Below are positions 17,559-26,179 of a DNA stretch of 64,000 nucleotides, one piece after another. Position numbers and translations under genes: made by a program. Numbering within the stretch: position 1 is the first letter of the stretch; each line of letters begins with the position of its first letter. The notes beneath the pieces were generated by a model, which made no database searches, was not told where the DNA came from, and saw only the letters and a program-made list of their open reading frames with translations. This DNA comes from an uncultured Alphaproteobacteria bacterium (GTDB lineage: Bacteria > Pseudomonadota > Alphaproteobacteria > HIMB59 > GCA-002718135), in contig CACKRO010000004.1 of the NCBI GenBank assembly GCA_902602695.1, forward strand, positions 1 to 64,000, in the 5' to 3' direction.

Positions 17559-18807
17559 ATTAATAATAAAAGGAGGTTCTGAAATTTCTGGCTCAGTTAA
17601 TGTTCACGGTTCAAAAAATTCTGCACTACCGATTATAGTATCTTCTTTATTATCTAAAAAAACTTTAAAACTCTCAAATGTACCTAATGTGGTTGATGTT
17701 CTAAATTTAATAAAATTACTGAAAAATTATGGTGTAAAAATTGAACACAAAAAAAATAAATTAAAAATAAATCCATCAAAAATTAAGAATCTATCAGCAG
17801 ATTATGATGTTGTGCGAAAAATGAGAGCCTCTATATTGATTCTAGGTCCATTACTTTCTCGATTTGGTGAGGCTAGAATATCTTTACCAGGAGGATGTGC
17901 CATTGGAACTAGGCCAATAGATATACATCTTGCTGGTTTATCAAAATTGGGAGCTAATTTTGAAATTCAAAATGGTTTTGTTGTTGGCAGTGTTAAATCA
18001 CAATTAATTGGAAATAAAATTAAATTACCATTTCCAAGTGTAGGAGCAACTGAAAATATACTAATGGCCTCAGTATTGGCAAAAGGTGAAACTAAAATTT
18101 CTAATGCTGCAAGAGAACCAGAAATAGAAGATTTGTCAAAATGTCTTATAAAAATGGGTGCAAAAATAGAAGGTCATGGAACAAAAACTATTCTTGTACA
18201 AGGTGTAACAAATTTAAAAAAAGCAGAGCATGAGATAATTGCTGATAGAATTGTAGCTGGCACATATATAATTGCAGCTTTGATGTTAAATTCAGCTTTA
18301 GAAATAAATAACTTTAATACTATTTATTTAAAATCCTTAATTGATATTTTAAAAAAAATGGGTGCAAAATTAAAAGTAAGTAAAAATTCGATAAAAGTCT
18401 CTAAAGGATCAAAACTAAAATATATCAGTCTTTCAACTAGTCCATATCCAGGTTTCCCCACCGATTTACAAGCTCAGTTAATGTCTCTTATGTGTATCTC
18501 CGATGGGAAGTCAAAAATTAAAGAAACAATTTTTGAAAATAGATTCATGCATGTTCCTGAACTGAATCGATTAGGTGCGAATATTACAGTAGAAAAAGAT
18601 ACCGCTACAATAATAGGCAATCAAACATTTAAAGGAGCGCAGGTAATGGCTAGTGATTTACGAGCTAGTATAAGTTTAGTGTTAGCTGCTATGAATGCGA
18701 ATGGTCAAACGACACTAAATCGTGTCTATCATCTTGATAGAGGCTATGAAAATATTGAAAAAACATTAGGTAGTTTGGGAGTAAAAATAAAAAGACAGAA
18801 AAACTAA
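17551..18807 (+). CDS. murA: UDP-N-acetylglucosamine 1-carboxyvinyltransferase
   Basis: First committed step of peptidoglycan synthesis: transfers enolpyruvate from PEP to UDP-GlcNAc in the cytoplasm. 418 aa, the normal length. K22-N23 (HGSKNSALP) and the reactive C116 in PGGCAIGTRP match the E. coli active site, and that Cys is the fosfomycin target. The C-terminal half keeps TDLQAQLM and the RGYENI signature. It overlaps the small upstream ORF and is followed by hisG. Confidence 0.97.
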   Translation: MDKLIIKGGSEISGSVNVHGSKNSALPIIVSSLLSKKTLKLSNVPNVVDVLNLIKLLKNYGVKIEHKKNKLKINPSKIKNLSADYDVVRKMRASILILGPLLSRFGEARISLPGGCAIGTRPIDIHLAGLSKLGANFEIQNGFVVGSVKSQLIGNKIKLPFPSVGATENILMASVLAKGETKISNAAREPEIEDLSKCLIKMGAKIEGHGTKTILVQGVTNLKKAEHEIIADRIVAGTYIIAALMLNSALEINNFNTIYLKSLIDILKKMGAKLKVSKNSIKVSKGSKLKYISLSTSPYPGFPTDLQAQLMSLMCISDGKSKIKETIFENRFMHVPELNRLGANITVEKDTATIIGNQTFKGAQVMASDLRASISLVLAAMNANGQTTLNRVYHLDRGYENIEKTLGSLGVKIKRQKN

Positions 18808-18853
18808 CTTTTTCTAGTTTTTTCTTTGATCACAATATAAAAGCCTGCAATTT

Positions 18854-19501
18854 ATGAGCAAAATAGTTATTGCATTACCAAGAGGCAGAATAACAAAAGA
18901 ATGTAAAAACTTGTTACTTAAAACAAGTTTTGCCCCTGATCCTCTACTATTTGATAAAGATACAAGAAAGTTAACGTTCAAATCAAAAAAAAGAAACATT
19001 GAGTATATTAAAGTAAGAGCCTTTGATGCATGTACATTTGTTGCATTTGGAGCTGCACAAATAGGAATAGCTGGTGAAGATGTAATTAATGAATTTGATT
19101 ACTCAGAAATATATGCTCCACTCGATTTAAATATTGGTCATTGTCGAATTTCTGTAGCTGCTCTGAAATCTTTATTAAAAAAAGAGGATCCAGAAACCTG
19201 GAGTAATATAAGAATTGCCACTAAATACCCAAATATTACTAAAAAATTTTTTTATAATAGGGGTATCCAAGTTGAAATTATAAAATTAAGTGGCTCAATG
19301 GAATTAGCTCCTTCTTTAAATATGTGTAGGAGAATTGTAGATTTAGTTTCTACAGGAAAAACATTGAAAGAAAATGGTTTGACTGAAATTGAAGAAATAA
19401 TGAAAATTCAATCTAAATTAATTGTCAATAGATCAGCTTATAAGACAAATATGAATGAGGTTTCAAAAATTATTTCTGAAATAGGTACTTTTGTAAAATG
19501 A
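18854..19501 (+). CDS. hisG: ATP phosphoribosyltransferase, short form
   Basis: First enzyme of histidine synthesis, condensing ATP with PRPP. 215 aa is the short HisG form, lacking the C-terminal regulatory domain and normally needing HisZ; no hisZ is in the window. The N-terminus VIALPRGRI and the PRPP-binding region near residue 150 (IVDLVSTGKTLKENGL) are characteristic. It overlaps hisD by 4 bases (ATGA), so the two are co-translated. Confidence 0.95.
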   Translation: MSKIVIALPRGRITKECKNLLLKTSFAPDPLLFDKDTRKLTFKSKKRNIEYIKVRAFDACTFVAFGAAQIGIAGEDVINEFDYSEIYAPLDLNIGHCRISVAALKSLLKKEDPETWSNIRIATKYPNITKKFFYNRGIQVEIIKLSGSMELAPSLNMCRRIVDLVSTGKTLKENGLTEIEEIMKIQSKLIVNRSAYKTNMNEVSKIISEIGTFVK

Positions 19502-20778
19502 AAATAATTAAATTTAACAAAAATTTTTATAACCAACTTGAAACAATAATTGAAAAAAGAAATGCATTATCAAGTAAATCAATTCAAGTTGATGTAAAAA
19601 AAATTATTAATGATGTAAAAAAAAATGGTGATAAATCTCTTATTAAATACGCTGCAAAATTTGATAAAGTTAAAATTAGTAAAAATGATCTTAGTTTAGA
19701 TTCATCTAAAATAAAAATACAAACTAAAGTTGAGCCACACATATTTAATAGTTTTAAAAAAGCAATAAAAAATATTTCATCTTTTCATAAACAGCAATTA
19801 CCTAAAAATATTATCTATACTAATAATGGTGCAAAATTGAAATCTGTATGGAGCCCCATTGATTCAGTTGGCTTGTACGTACCTGGAGGAAGGGCTTTTT
19901 ATCCTTCTTCTTTAATTATGAACGCAATACCGGCAATCATAGCTGGAGTAAAAAGAATAGTTTGTATAACACCACCAACTAAATCAATTAATCCATATTT
20001 TATAAAATTAATTAAGGAATTAGGTATTAAAGAAACATATTTTGTAGGAGGGGCTCAAGCTATCAGTGCGCTAACGTTTGGCACTCAAACTATTAAGCCA
20101 GTAAATAAAATATTTGGACCTGGGAATGCTTACGTAGCAGAAGCAAAAAAACAATTGTATGGAAAAGTAGGTATAGATTTACTAGCAGGACCATCTGAAA
20201 TAATAGTGGTTGCGAACAATGATAATAACCCAGATTGGGTAGCTTCAGATCTAATAGCTCAAGCAGAACATGATGAAAATGCACAATCAATTTTAATCAC
20301 GGATAATAAAGATTTTGCAACTAAAGTCTTAAGTTCAATTAAAAAAATTAAAAAAGATTTATCAAAAAAGAAAATAATTGAAAAAAGTTTAAATAATAAT
20401 GGAATTATTGCTTTGGTCGATAATATAGAACTTGCTTCAGAAATTATAAATTTTATTGCACCAGAACATTTACATATTCATATTTCTAATAATAAAAAAT
20501 TATTACCAAAGATAAATAATGCTGGTGGTATATTTTTAGGTGAATATTCTGTTGAAGCTTTTGGTGATTATATTGTAGGAACTAACCATGTATTACCTAC
20601 ATCAGGAGCGGCAAAATTTTCATCAGGTCTAGGTGTTTTAGATTTTATGAAAAGAAGTTCCGTAGTTGAGATGAATAAAAAATCTTTTAACATTCTTTCA
20701 AAAGATACGCAAAAAATGTCAGGACTTGAAGGTTTAGATGGACATAAATTATCAGTTAAAATTAGACAAAAGAAATAA
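19498..20778 (+). CDS. hisD: histidinol dehydrogenase
   Basis: Zinc enzyme for the last two oxidations of histidine synthesis (histidinol to histidine, NAD+). 426 aa. Family landmarks are YVPGGRAFYPSS, the GPGNAYVAEAK loop, AEHDENAQ (zinc and base residues), GTNHVLPT and GLDGHKLSV near the C-terminus. It is coupled to hisG, with infA 24 bases downstream, a common alphaproteobacterial order. Confidence 0.97.
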   Translation: MKIIKFNKNFYNQLETIIEKRNALSSKSIQVDVKKIINDVKKNGDKSLIKYAAKFDKVKISKNDLSLDSSKIKIQTKVEPHIFNSFKKAIKNISSFHKQQLPKNIIYTNNGAKLKSVWSPIDSVGLYVPGGRAFYPSSLIMNAIPAIIAGVKRIVCITPPTKSINPYFIKLIKELGIKETYFVGGAQAISALTFGTQTIKPVNKIFGPGNAYVAEAKKQLYGKVGIDLLAGPSEIIVVANNDNNPDWVASDLIAQAEHDENAQSILITDNKDFATKVLSSIKKIKKDLSKKKIIEKSLNNNGIIALVDNIELASEIINFIAPEHLHIHISNNKKLLPKINNAGGIFLGEYSVEAFGDYIVGTNHVLPTSGAAKFSSGLGVLDFMKRSSVVEMNKKSFNILSKDTQKMSGLEGLDGHKLSVKIRQKK

Positions 20779-20802
20779 TATTTACTATAAGCTTATAAAA
20801 AT

Positions 20803-21021
20803 ATGCCAAAAGAAGGATCGATTGAATTTCAAGGAGTTGTATTAGAACTACTTCCAAATGCAATGTTTAAAGTAAAATTAGAAAATGATCATGAAATCTT
20901 AGCTCATTCGTCAGGAAAAATGAGAAAAAATAGAATTAGAGTATTAGCCGGTGATAAAGTTACAGTAGAAATGACACCATATGATTTAACTAAGGGCAGA
21001 ATTACTTTTAGATGGAAGTAA
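20803..21021 (+). CDS. infA: translation initiation factor IF-1
   Basis: 72 aa S1/OB-fold protein that binds the A site of the 30S subunit during initiation. The whole sequence is diagnostic ([35 protein letters not shown]). It overlaps the start of yacG by 10 bases. Confidence 0.98.
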   Translation: MPKEGSIEFQGVVLELLPNAMFKVKLENDHEILAHSSGKMRKNRIRVLAGDKVTVEMTPYDLTKGRITFRWK

Positions 21022-21191
21022 GAAAATCAAAAAAAAATAATATTATTTCTTTAAAAAAAAAATCTAAATGCCCAACATGTAAAAAGGTTTCTAAGGAACC
21101 ATTTATACCTTTTTGTTCAAAAAAATGTGCTAGTATTGATTTGATGAAATGGCTCACTGATGAGCATGGGCTGCAAATAAAATCTGATTAA
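21012..21191 (+). CDS. yacG: DNA gyrase inhibitor YacG, zinc protein
   Basis: 59 aa, missing from the supplied track. The start ATG lies inside the end of infA. Four Cys ligands form a zinc finger (CPTCKK and PFCSKKCA), followed by IDLMKWL typical of YacG. The family binds GyrB and inhibits supercoiling in E. coli. In alphaproteobacteria yacG usually lies near infA, often with maf and an RNase E/G gene between them; those two are absent here. The N-terminal Lys-rich extension is unusual but short. Confidence 0.88.
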   Translation: MEVRKSKKNNIISLKKKSKCPTCKKVSKEPFIPFCSKKCASIDLMKWLTDEHGLQIKSD

Positions 21192-21242
21192 TTTTCTATT
21201 TTTAATTGAATTTAATTATAAATACTTTATCTGATGTCTTGT

Positions 21243-21318
<76 letters not shown>

Positions 21319-21542
21319 CTTTTTTTTACTTTTTTTTGAAGGTGACTCTTTTGCTTTTGCAAAGATAAACAACACAGCTTTTATTAGAGAAAAGGTTAAG
21401 TTTTGTTAATTATCGGTTAATTAATAAGGTCGTAAATATCACCTTTTATAACCCTCGAAATATTTTGTTTTATTTACACTATTTAATATTTCAATTCTTC
21501 AAAATTTAGACTCTTGCAAAATTTGTGTTAAAGTATTCTAAT
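21319..21542 (+). other. intergenic region before the GT9 gene
   Basis: Begins with two T8-type runs that probably terminate tRNA-Phe. It holds a small hairpin (TTAATT / AATTAA, about 21398-21422) and a longer-range complement (AAGGTGA with TCACCTT about 95 bases apart). I recognise no riboswitch and no ORF. It probably contains the promoter of the glycosyltransferase gene. Confidence 0.4.
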
Positions 21543-22517
21543 ATGGACAAAAAAATTTTAGTTTTTTCAAATGGTGAAAAAATTGGAGATGGAATAATAA
21601 AATTACAACTTCTTCATGAAATTAAAACAAGACTTCCAGACTATAAATTATATTGGCTTACTAATAAGGGTAAAACTGTTTATTCAACCACTCTTAAATT
21701 CATTGCAAGTAATTATATTGATGAGATTCTTGATCAAGCAGATCTTAGTCCATTTTTTTGGAATAAAATATCAAAAAAATATAAATTAGAAAATGATTTT
21801 TTTGATTATATTTTAGATACACAAAAATCAGTAATAAGAACTATAGCATTAAAAAGAATCAAGCACAAAAATTTTATTTCTGGATCAGCTAATGGTTTTT
21901 TTTCTTCTAAAAAAATTAAAAGTAATAAGAAAAGAAAATATTATTTAAACTATATTTTAGATTTATTAGATATAATAGTTATTAAAAAAAATAGAAATGA
22001 TTTTAAAATTCCAATAAGTGAAAATCTCGAAGGAGTAATAAGTAATATTTTATTAAAACATAAAAGCTATGTAGGAATTGCACCTGGTGCTGGAGAAAAG
22101 AATAAGATTTGGCCATTAGAAAAATTCATTGAGTTATGTAACTATCTACAAGAAAATAATAAGACTATAGTTTTTTTTATTGGACCTGATGAACTACATT
22201 TAAAAGAAAAATTAAAAAATCTCTATCCTAATTCCATATTTATTGAGGATCATATTACTGGATATCAAAATATAGAAATTATTATGGCTACCACCAAATA
22301 TTTACAATTAGCCATATCGAACGATAGTGGTGTTAGTCATATGTTGTCCACTGGATATTGCCCATTAATCAAACTCTTTGGTCCAAAAGATTCTACAAAA
22401 TTTACTTCTGAAAATCCAAATCTATTTTCTATATCTTCAAGTGATTTTAACTCTAAAAATATCAATAAAATACCTGTATCTAGAGTGATTGAAGAAATAG
22501 AAAAAGTTCTGATTTAA
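21543..22517 (+). CDS. glycosyltransferase family 9 (heptosyltransferase-like)
   Basis: About 324 aa from the ATG at 21543. The track's GTG at 21525 adds six unconvincing residues. GT9 features are an N-terminal Rossmann start (KKILVFSNGEKIGDG), VGIAPGAGEKNKIWP in the middle, and the nucleotide-sugar site AISNDSGVSHML followed by LFGPKD. Such enzymes add heptose or similar sugars to the LPS core at the inner face of the cytoplasmic membrane. Exact donor and acceptor unknown. Confidence 0.85.
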   Translation: MDKKILVFSNGEKIGDGIIKLQLLHEIKTRLPDYKLYWLTNKGKTVYSTTLKFIASNYIDEILDQADLSPFFWNKISKKYKLENDFFDYILDTQKSVIRTIALKRIKHKNFISGSANGFFSSKKIKSNKKRKYYLNYILDLLDIIVIKKNRNDFKIPISENLEGVISNILLKHKSYVGIAPGAGEKNKIWPLEKFIELCNYLQENNKTIVFFIGPDELHLKEKLKNLYPNSIFIEDHITGYQNIEIIMATTKYLQLAISNDSGVSHMLSTGYCPLIKLFGPKDSTKFTSENPNLFSISSSDFNSKNINKIPVSRVIEEIEKVLI

Positions 22518-22535
22518 AATTTCATATATTAGAAG

Positions 22536-22575
22536 GTAGACAAGTATATTTTTCATCATTACTTGTTTACTTTTA
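22536..22575 (+). terminator. hairpin with T tail abutting the next start codon
   Basis: GTAGACAAGTA and TACTTGTTTAC form an 11-bp stem with one G-U pair, followed by TTTTAT. It looks like an intrinsic terminator of the GT9 gene, but it ends only a base before the permease ATG, leaving no room for a Shine-Dalgarno. Confidence 0.65.
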
Positions 22576-22576
22576 T

Positions 22577-23284
22577 ATGTTTAAATTTGATAAGCTTGTA
22601 TTTGGAGATGCAGGGTGGGGCGATGAATTTCTTATTGCAACACTCATGACTCTACTAGTAAGCATTTTATCAATGGGGTTGGGTCTTTTTTTAGCAATTA
22701 TTACAGTTTGGGCAAAGATAATACAAAACAGAATAACAAGATTTATTGGAAATTTTTATACAACAGTAATCAGAGGTGTTCCTGAATTATTAGTTATTTA
22801 TCTAATTTTCTTTGGTGGCAATGCTGTTGTTATGAGTATAGCTAAAGTATTTGGATATAATAAATATATAGAATTAAACGCACTTACAATTGCGACAATA
22901 GCCATTGCAGTAATATCAGCTACATATTCCAGTGAAGTTTTAAGAGCTTCTTATTTGGCTATATCTAAGGGTCAAATAGAAGCTGCAAAAGCACTGGGTA
23001 TGAATAAATTTAGTATTTTTTTTAAAGTTATTTCGCCTCAGGTTATAAGACATGCTTTACCGGGAATAGGGAATGTATGGCAAATAACTCTTAAAGATAC
23101 TTCCCTCATTTCCGTAACTGGTCTTGTTGAAATTATGCGTCAATCTAGAATATCTTCTAACGTTGAGCATTCACCTTTAACTTTCTTAATAACAGCCGCA
23201 ATATTGTATTTATGTTTAACAACAATCTCTGGCAGAGTTTTTAAAACGTTAGAAGTAAATTATTCAAAAGGATTTTCGACATGA
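22577..23284 (+). CDS. polar amino acid ABC transporter permease (HisQ/ArtQ type)
   Basis: 235 aa inner-membrane permease of the PAAT family (histidine/arginine/ornithine/octopine group). The FGDAGWGDEF start and hydrophobic segments are typical, and the EAA loop reads EAAKALGMNKFSIFFKVISP. The N-terminal family motif begins right after the ATG, so the start is trusted despite the hairpin before it. It overlaps the second permease by 4 bases. The ATPase and binding protein are not in the window. Confidence 0.88.
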   Translation: MFKFDKLVFGDAGWGDEFLIATLMTLLVSILSMGLGLFLAIITVWAKIIQNRITRFIGNFYTTVIRGVPELLVIYLIFFGGNAVVMSIAKVFGYNKYIELNALTIATIAIAVISATYSSEVLRASYLAISKGQIEAAKALGMNKFSIFFKVISPQVIRHALPGIGNVWQITLKDTSLISVTGLVEIMRQSRISSNVEHSPLTFLITAAILYLCLTTISGRVFKTLEVNYSKGFST

Positions 23285-23991
23285 TTGAATTTTTAAATAG
23301 TATTCAAAATTCTCTAATTTATAAAAATTTCTTTTTGGTCCTATCTGGCTTAGATAATACAATTTTATTATTATTAATTTCATTACCAGTTGGTTTTGTT
23401 TTAGCATTATTATTTGCTCTAGGAAGAGTTTCTAAAATTGCATTATTATCAAGAACAATTGCTAGTTATATTTTTGTCATTAGAGGAACCCCTTTACTTG
23501 TTCAAATATATTTAATTTATTTTGGTTTAGGTTCAGTAAAATTTATTCGAGAAAGTTTTTTATGGTACGCATTGAAAGAACCTTTTTGGTGCGGAGTAAT
23601 AGCACTTACAATTAATACTGTTGCATATGGAGCAGAAATTTTTCGAGGTGGTATTCAATCAATTGAGAAAAGTCAGGTTGAATCAGGCTTATCTCTTGGG
23701 TTTGGAAAATTTTTACTTTTAAGAAAAATTATTCTACCTATAGCTATACGAAAAGTTCTACCTTCTTACGGTAATGAATTAATACTAATGGTTAAAGCAA
23801 CCTCTTTAGTTAGTCTGACAACCTACATGGAAATGACAGGTATTGCTAGAAAGATAATGGCTAAAACATTTGCACCTGTTGAAGCATTTATTGCTGCAGG
23901 AATTCTTTATCTTTTTTTAAATTTTCTAATGGTTCAATTTGTTAAATATTTAGAATGGAAATATAATCCACACTTAAGATTAAATAATTAA
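23281..23991 (+). CDS. polar amino acid ABC transporter permease (HisM/ArtM type)
   Basis: 236 aa partner of the preceding permease, about five membrane segments, with FVIRGTPLLVQIYLIYFG and a degenerate EAA loop (ESGLSLGFGKFLLLRKIILP). Together they make the heterodimeric channel of a basic or polar amino acid importer. It ends with a 4-base convergent overlap with the cytochrome gene on the other strand. Substrate not determinable. Confidence 0.88.
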   Translation: MIEFLNSIQNSLIYKNFFLVLSGLDNTILLLLISLPVGFVLALLFALGRVSKIALLSRTIASYIFVIRGTPLLVQIYLIYFGLGSVKFIRESFLWYALKEPFWCGVIALTINTVAYGAEIFRGGIQSIEKSQVESGLSLGFGKFLLLRKIILPIAIRKVLPSYGNELILMVKATSLVSLTTYMEMTGIARKIMAKTFAPVEAFIAAGILYLFLNFLMVQFVKYLEWKYNPHLRLNN

Positions 23992-24437
23992 TTTCTAAAT
24001 TTTTTATGACAAGTGCTGCAATTTGCAGCCATTGCTTTAATAGCATCACTTATCATCTCTTTATCTTCTAATTCTATACTTAAAGATATCATTTCGATAT
24101 CATCTACAAAGTTTTGGTTATATTCATTAAATGTCTCAGGATCACTCCAAATATTATCACTAGCTCCTACTGCTTGACTATTTTCAGGATAAAAATCTTT
24201 AAATTCAGATGCTGAGTGAAGAAGAGTTGCATTAAGCTCTAACATTTCCTCATATTGATCTGAATTTGATAATCTGTAAAGTTTCGATGATGTGCTTTTA
24301 ATTTTTTGCATTATTGCCATTCTTTCGTTAACAATCTTTTCTAACGATTTGTCCTCTAAAGTTACTTTGTGAGCTAGAACATATAAAGGAATGAATGAAA
24401 TTAAAGTACTAATTGCTATTTTAAAGAATATACCCAT
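23988..24437 (-). CDS. cytochrome c' family protein
   Basis: 149 aa with an N-terminal signal peptide, a helical middle and a single haem-binding CSTCH motif 8 residues from the C-terminus, the arrangement of cytochrome c'. The protein would be periplasmic with a covalently bound high-spin haem; members bind NO or act in electron transfer. It starts inside the end of the upstream iolE-like gene (17-base overlap), so it is co-transcribed with it. Confidence 0.85.
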   Translation of the reverse strand: MGIFFKIAISTLISFIPLYVLAHKVTLEDKSLEKIVNERMAIMQKIKSTSSKLYRLSNSDQYEEMLELNATLLHSASEFKDFYPENSQAVGASDNIWSDPETFNEYNQNFVDDIEMISLSIELEDKEMISDAIKAMAANCSTCHKKFRN

Positions 24438-25314
24438 TTTTTGTTATTATATTATACAAGTAATTATGTCCTAATTTTGCATATTCAAGAGGGTTTGCTT
24501 TTTTAGGATCCTGCTCAGCTTCAATAATTAACCATTCCTGATATTTTGCCTCATATAGTATCTTAATTAATGGATCGTAATCGATGCAACCATCTCCTGG
24601 AACAGTGAAAACACCATCTAAAAAAGACTCTCTAAAACTTAAGTCATCTTTAATAGATTTTAAAAAAACATCTTTTCTAATATCTTTACAATGAACATGG
24701 TTAATTCGAGAAATATAATTTTTTAATACTCTTTCGTAATTTGCTTCAGCAAACATTAAGTGTCCAGTATCGTAAAGCAAAAATGTATTTTGATTTGTCA
24801 TATCCATAAATCGATCTACATCTTCCTCGGACTGTATAATAGTTCCCATATGCTCATGATACGACATTGGCATTCCTTCACCCATCAGCATATCAGATAA
24901 TTCACTGATTTTTTTGCAATAGCTATCCCATTCATCTTTTTCAAGTATTGGTCTTTTACTAAGAGCTTTTGATTGATCGCCTTGGATTGAACCAGATACA
25001 TCAGCAAAAACAAAAACATCCGCATTAATTAACTTTAATAAATTTAAATGATCTTGGAGTGCTATCCATTCTTCTTTTACACTTCTTTCTCTTAGCATTG
25101 CGCCATACCAACCACCTGGCATTTTTAAATTAAATTTTTCTAAAAGATATTTTGTTATTCCAGGATTTCTGGGAAATTTTCCACCTAATTCAATACCTGA
25201 AAATCCAGATGTGCTTGCATCCTCTAAACATTTTTCAATAGGAGTGTCACCTCCTAGTTCTGGCATATCATCATTGCTCCAGGCAATAGGCGCGATACCA
25301 AGTTTAATTTTCAT
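24421..25314 (-). CDS. iolE: IolE-like sugar isomerase / myo-inosose-2 dehydratase
   Basis: 297 aa TIM-barrel protein of the xylose-isomerase-like superfamily. The N-terminus LGIAPIAWSNDDMPELGGDT is strongly IolE-like, and metal ligands are seen in SYHEHMGT, LLYDTGHL, HVHCKDIR and IIEAEQDP. IolE dehydrates 2-keto-myo-inositol in inositol catabolism. No other iol gene is in the window, so the role could be a related dehydration or epimerisation. Divergent from the amidotransferase gene with a 43-base gap. Confidence 0.8.
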   Translation of the reverse strand: MKIKLGIAPIAWSNDDMPELGGDTPIEKCLEDASTSGFSGIELGGKFPRNPGITKYLLEKFNLKMPGGWYGAMLRERSVKEEWIALQDHLNLLKLINADVFVFADVSGSIQGDQSKALSKRPILEKDEWDSYCKKISELSDMLMGEGMPMSYHEHMGTIIQSEEDVDRFMDMTNQNTFLLYDTGHLMFAEANYERVLKNYISRINHVHCKDIRKDVFLKSIKDDLSFRESFLDGVFTVPGDGCIDYDPLIKILYEAKYQEWLIIEAEQDPKKANPLEYAKLGHNYLYNIITKNGYIL

Positions 25315-25357
25315 GAAGTTTTACATATTTCATGATAGATGAAAAATAAAGATAAAT

Positions 25358-26179
25358 ATGAACATATTATTAGTCGATGGAAATGAAAAAGAAGCTTCTG
25401 ATCGATATATAAAATTGGGTATGGATACTCAATTTCAAGTATATGAAAAAATTTTAAAAAAATATTCTAGTTCAACTATCAATATTACAACAATTCATCC
25501 TGCTGTTCATAATAATTATCTTCCTTTAGGAATAAGTCTTGACGATTTCGAAGCGGTTGCTTGGACAGGAAGCTTACTTAATATATATAACATGACAAAA
25601 TCCATAACTAATCAAATAGATTTAGCTAAAGAATTATTTAAAAAAAAGAATAAAATATTTGGTAGTTGTTGGGGGCTTCAGGTTTTAGTAACTGCCGCAG
25701 GAGGTAAAGTAAGAAAAAATCCAAATGGTCTTGAAGCAGTTTTAGCTAAAAATATTACATTAAATCAAGATGGTGAAATTCATCCCATGTATAAAAACAA
25801 AAAAAAATCATTTAATGCACTCTGTTGGCATTATGATGAAGCAGAAAAGCTTCCAAAAGAGACTAAGGTACTAGCCTCAAATAAGATCAGTCAATTCCAA
25901 TCTATAAGTTTTGAAGTAAATCAATCAAGTGTTTGGGCAGTGCAATACCATCCAGAATTTAATTCAAAATGGATGGCCGGACTTATGGAAATGAGAAAAG
26001 ATATTTTGTTGGAACAAAAAGTATATGAAAATTTATCAGAATTTGAAAACGAAAAAATGATTTTACAAAACCCTGATAATCTTGAGAAAAAAGAATTACA
26101 TATATATGATGATGTAGTTGATGAAGAAATCCATTCTTTAGAACTTTCAAATTGGTTAAATCTTAATAAAAATTATTGA
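25358..26179 (+). CDS. class I glutamine amidotransferase-like protein
   Basis: 273 aa stand-alone GATase1 domain. The nucleophile Cys is in GSCWGLQ, and the His-Glu pair in QYHPEF completes the triad. The substrate domain is not fused. Relatives hydrolyse glutamine or gamma-glutamyl compounds, and the partner here is unknown. The C-terminal ~60 residues are an acidic extension. The 3' end overlaps convergent glpK by 17 bases. Confidence 0.82.
   Translation: MNILLVDGNEKEASDRYIKLGMDTQFQVYEKILKKYSSSTINITTIHPAVHNNYLPLGISLDDFEAVAWTGSLLNIYNMTKSITNQIDLAKELFKKKNKIFGSCWGLQVLVTAAGGKVRKNPNGLEAVLAKNITLNQDGEIHPMYKNKKKSFNALCWHYDEAEKLPKETKVLASNKISQFQSISFEVNQSSVWAVQYHPEFNSKWMAGLMEMRKDILLEQKVYENLSEFENEKMILQNPDNLEKKELHIYDDVVDEEIHSLELSNWLNLNKNY

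Noticed and set aside
21319-21542. riboswitch before the GT9 gene
   Set aside because: Only a 6-bp AT-only hairpin and a loose long-range complement are visible; no known aptamer core.
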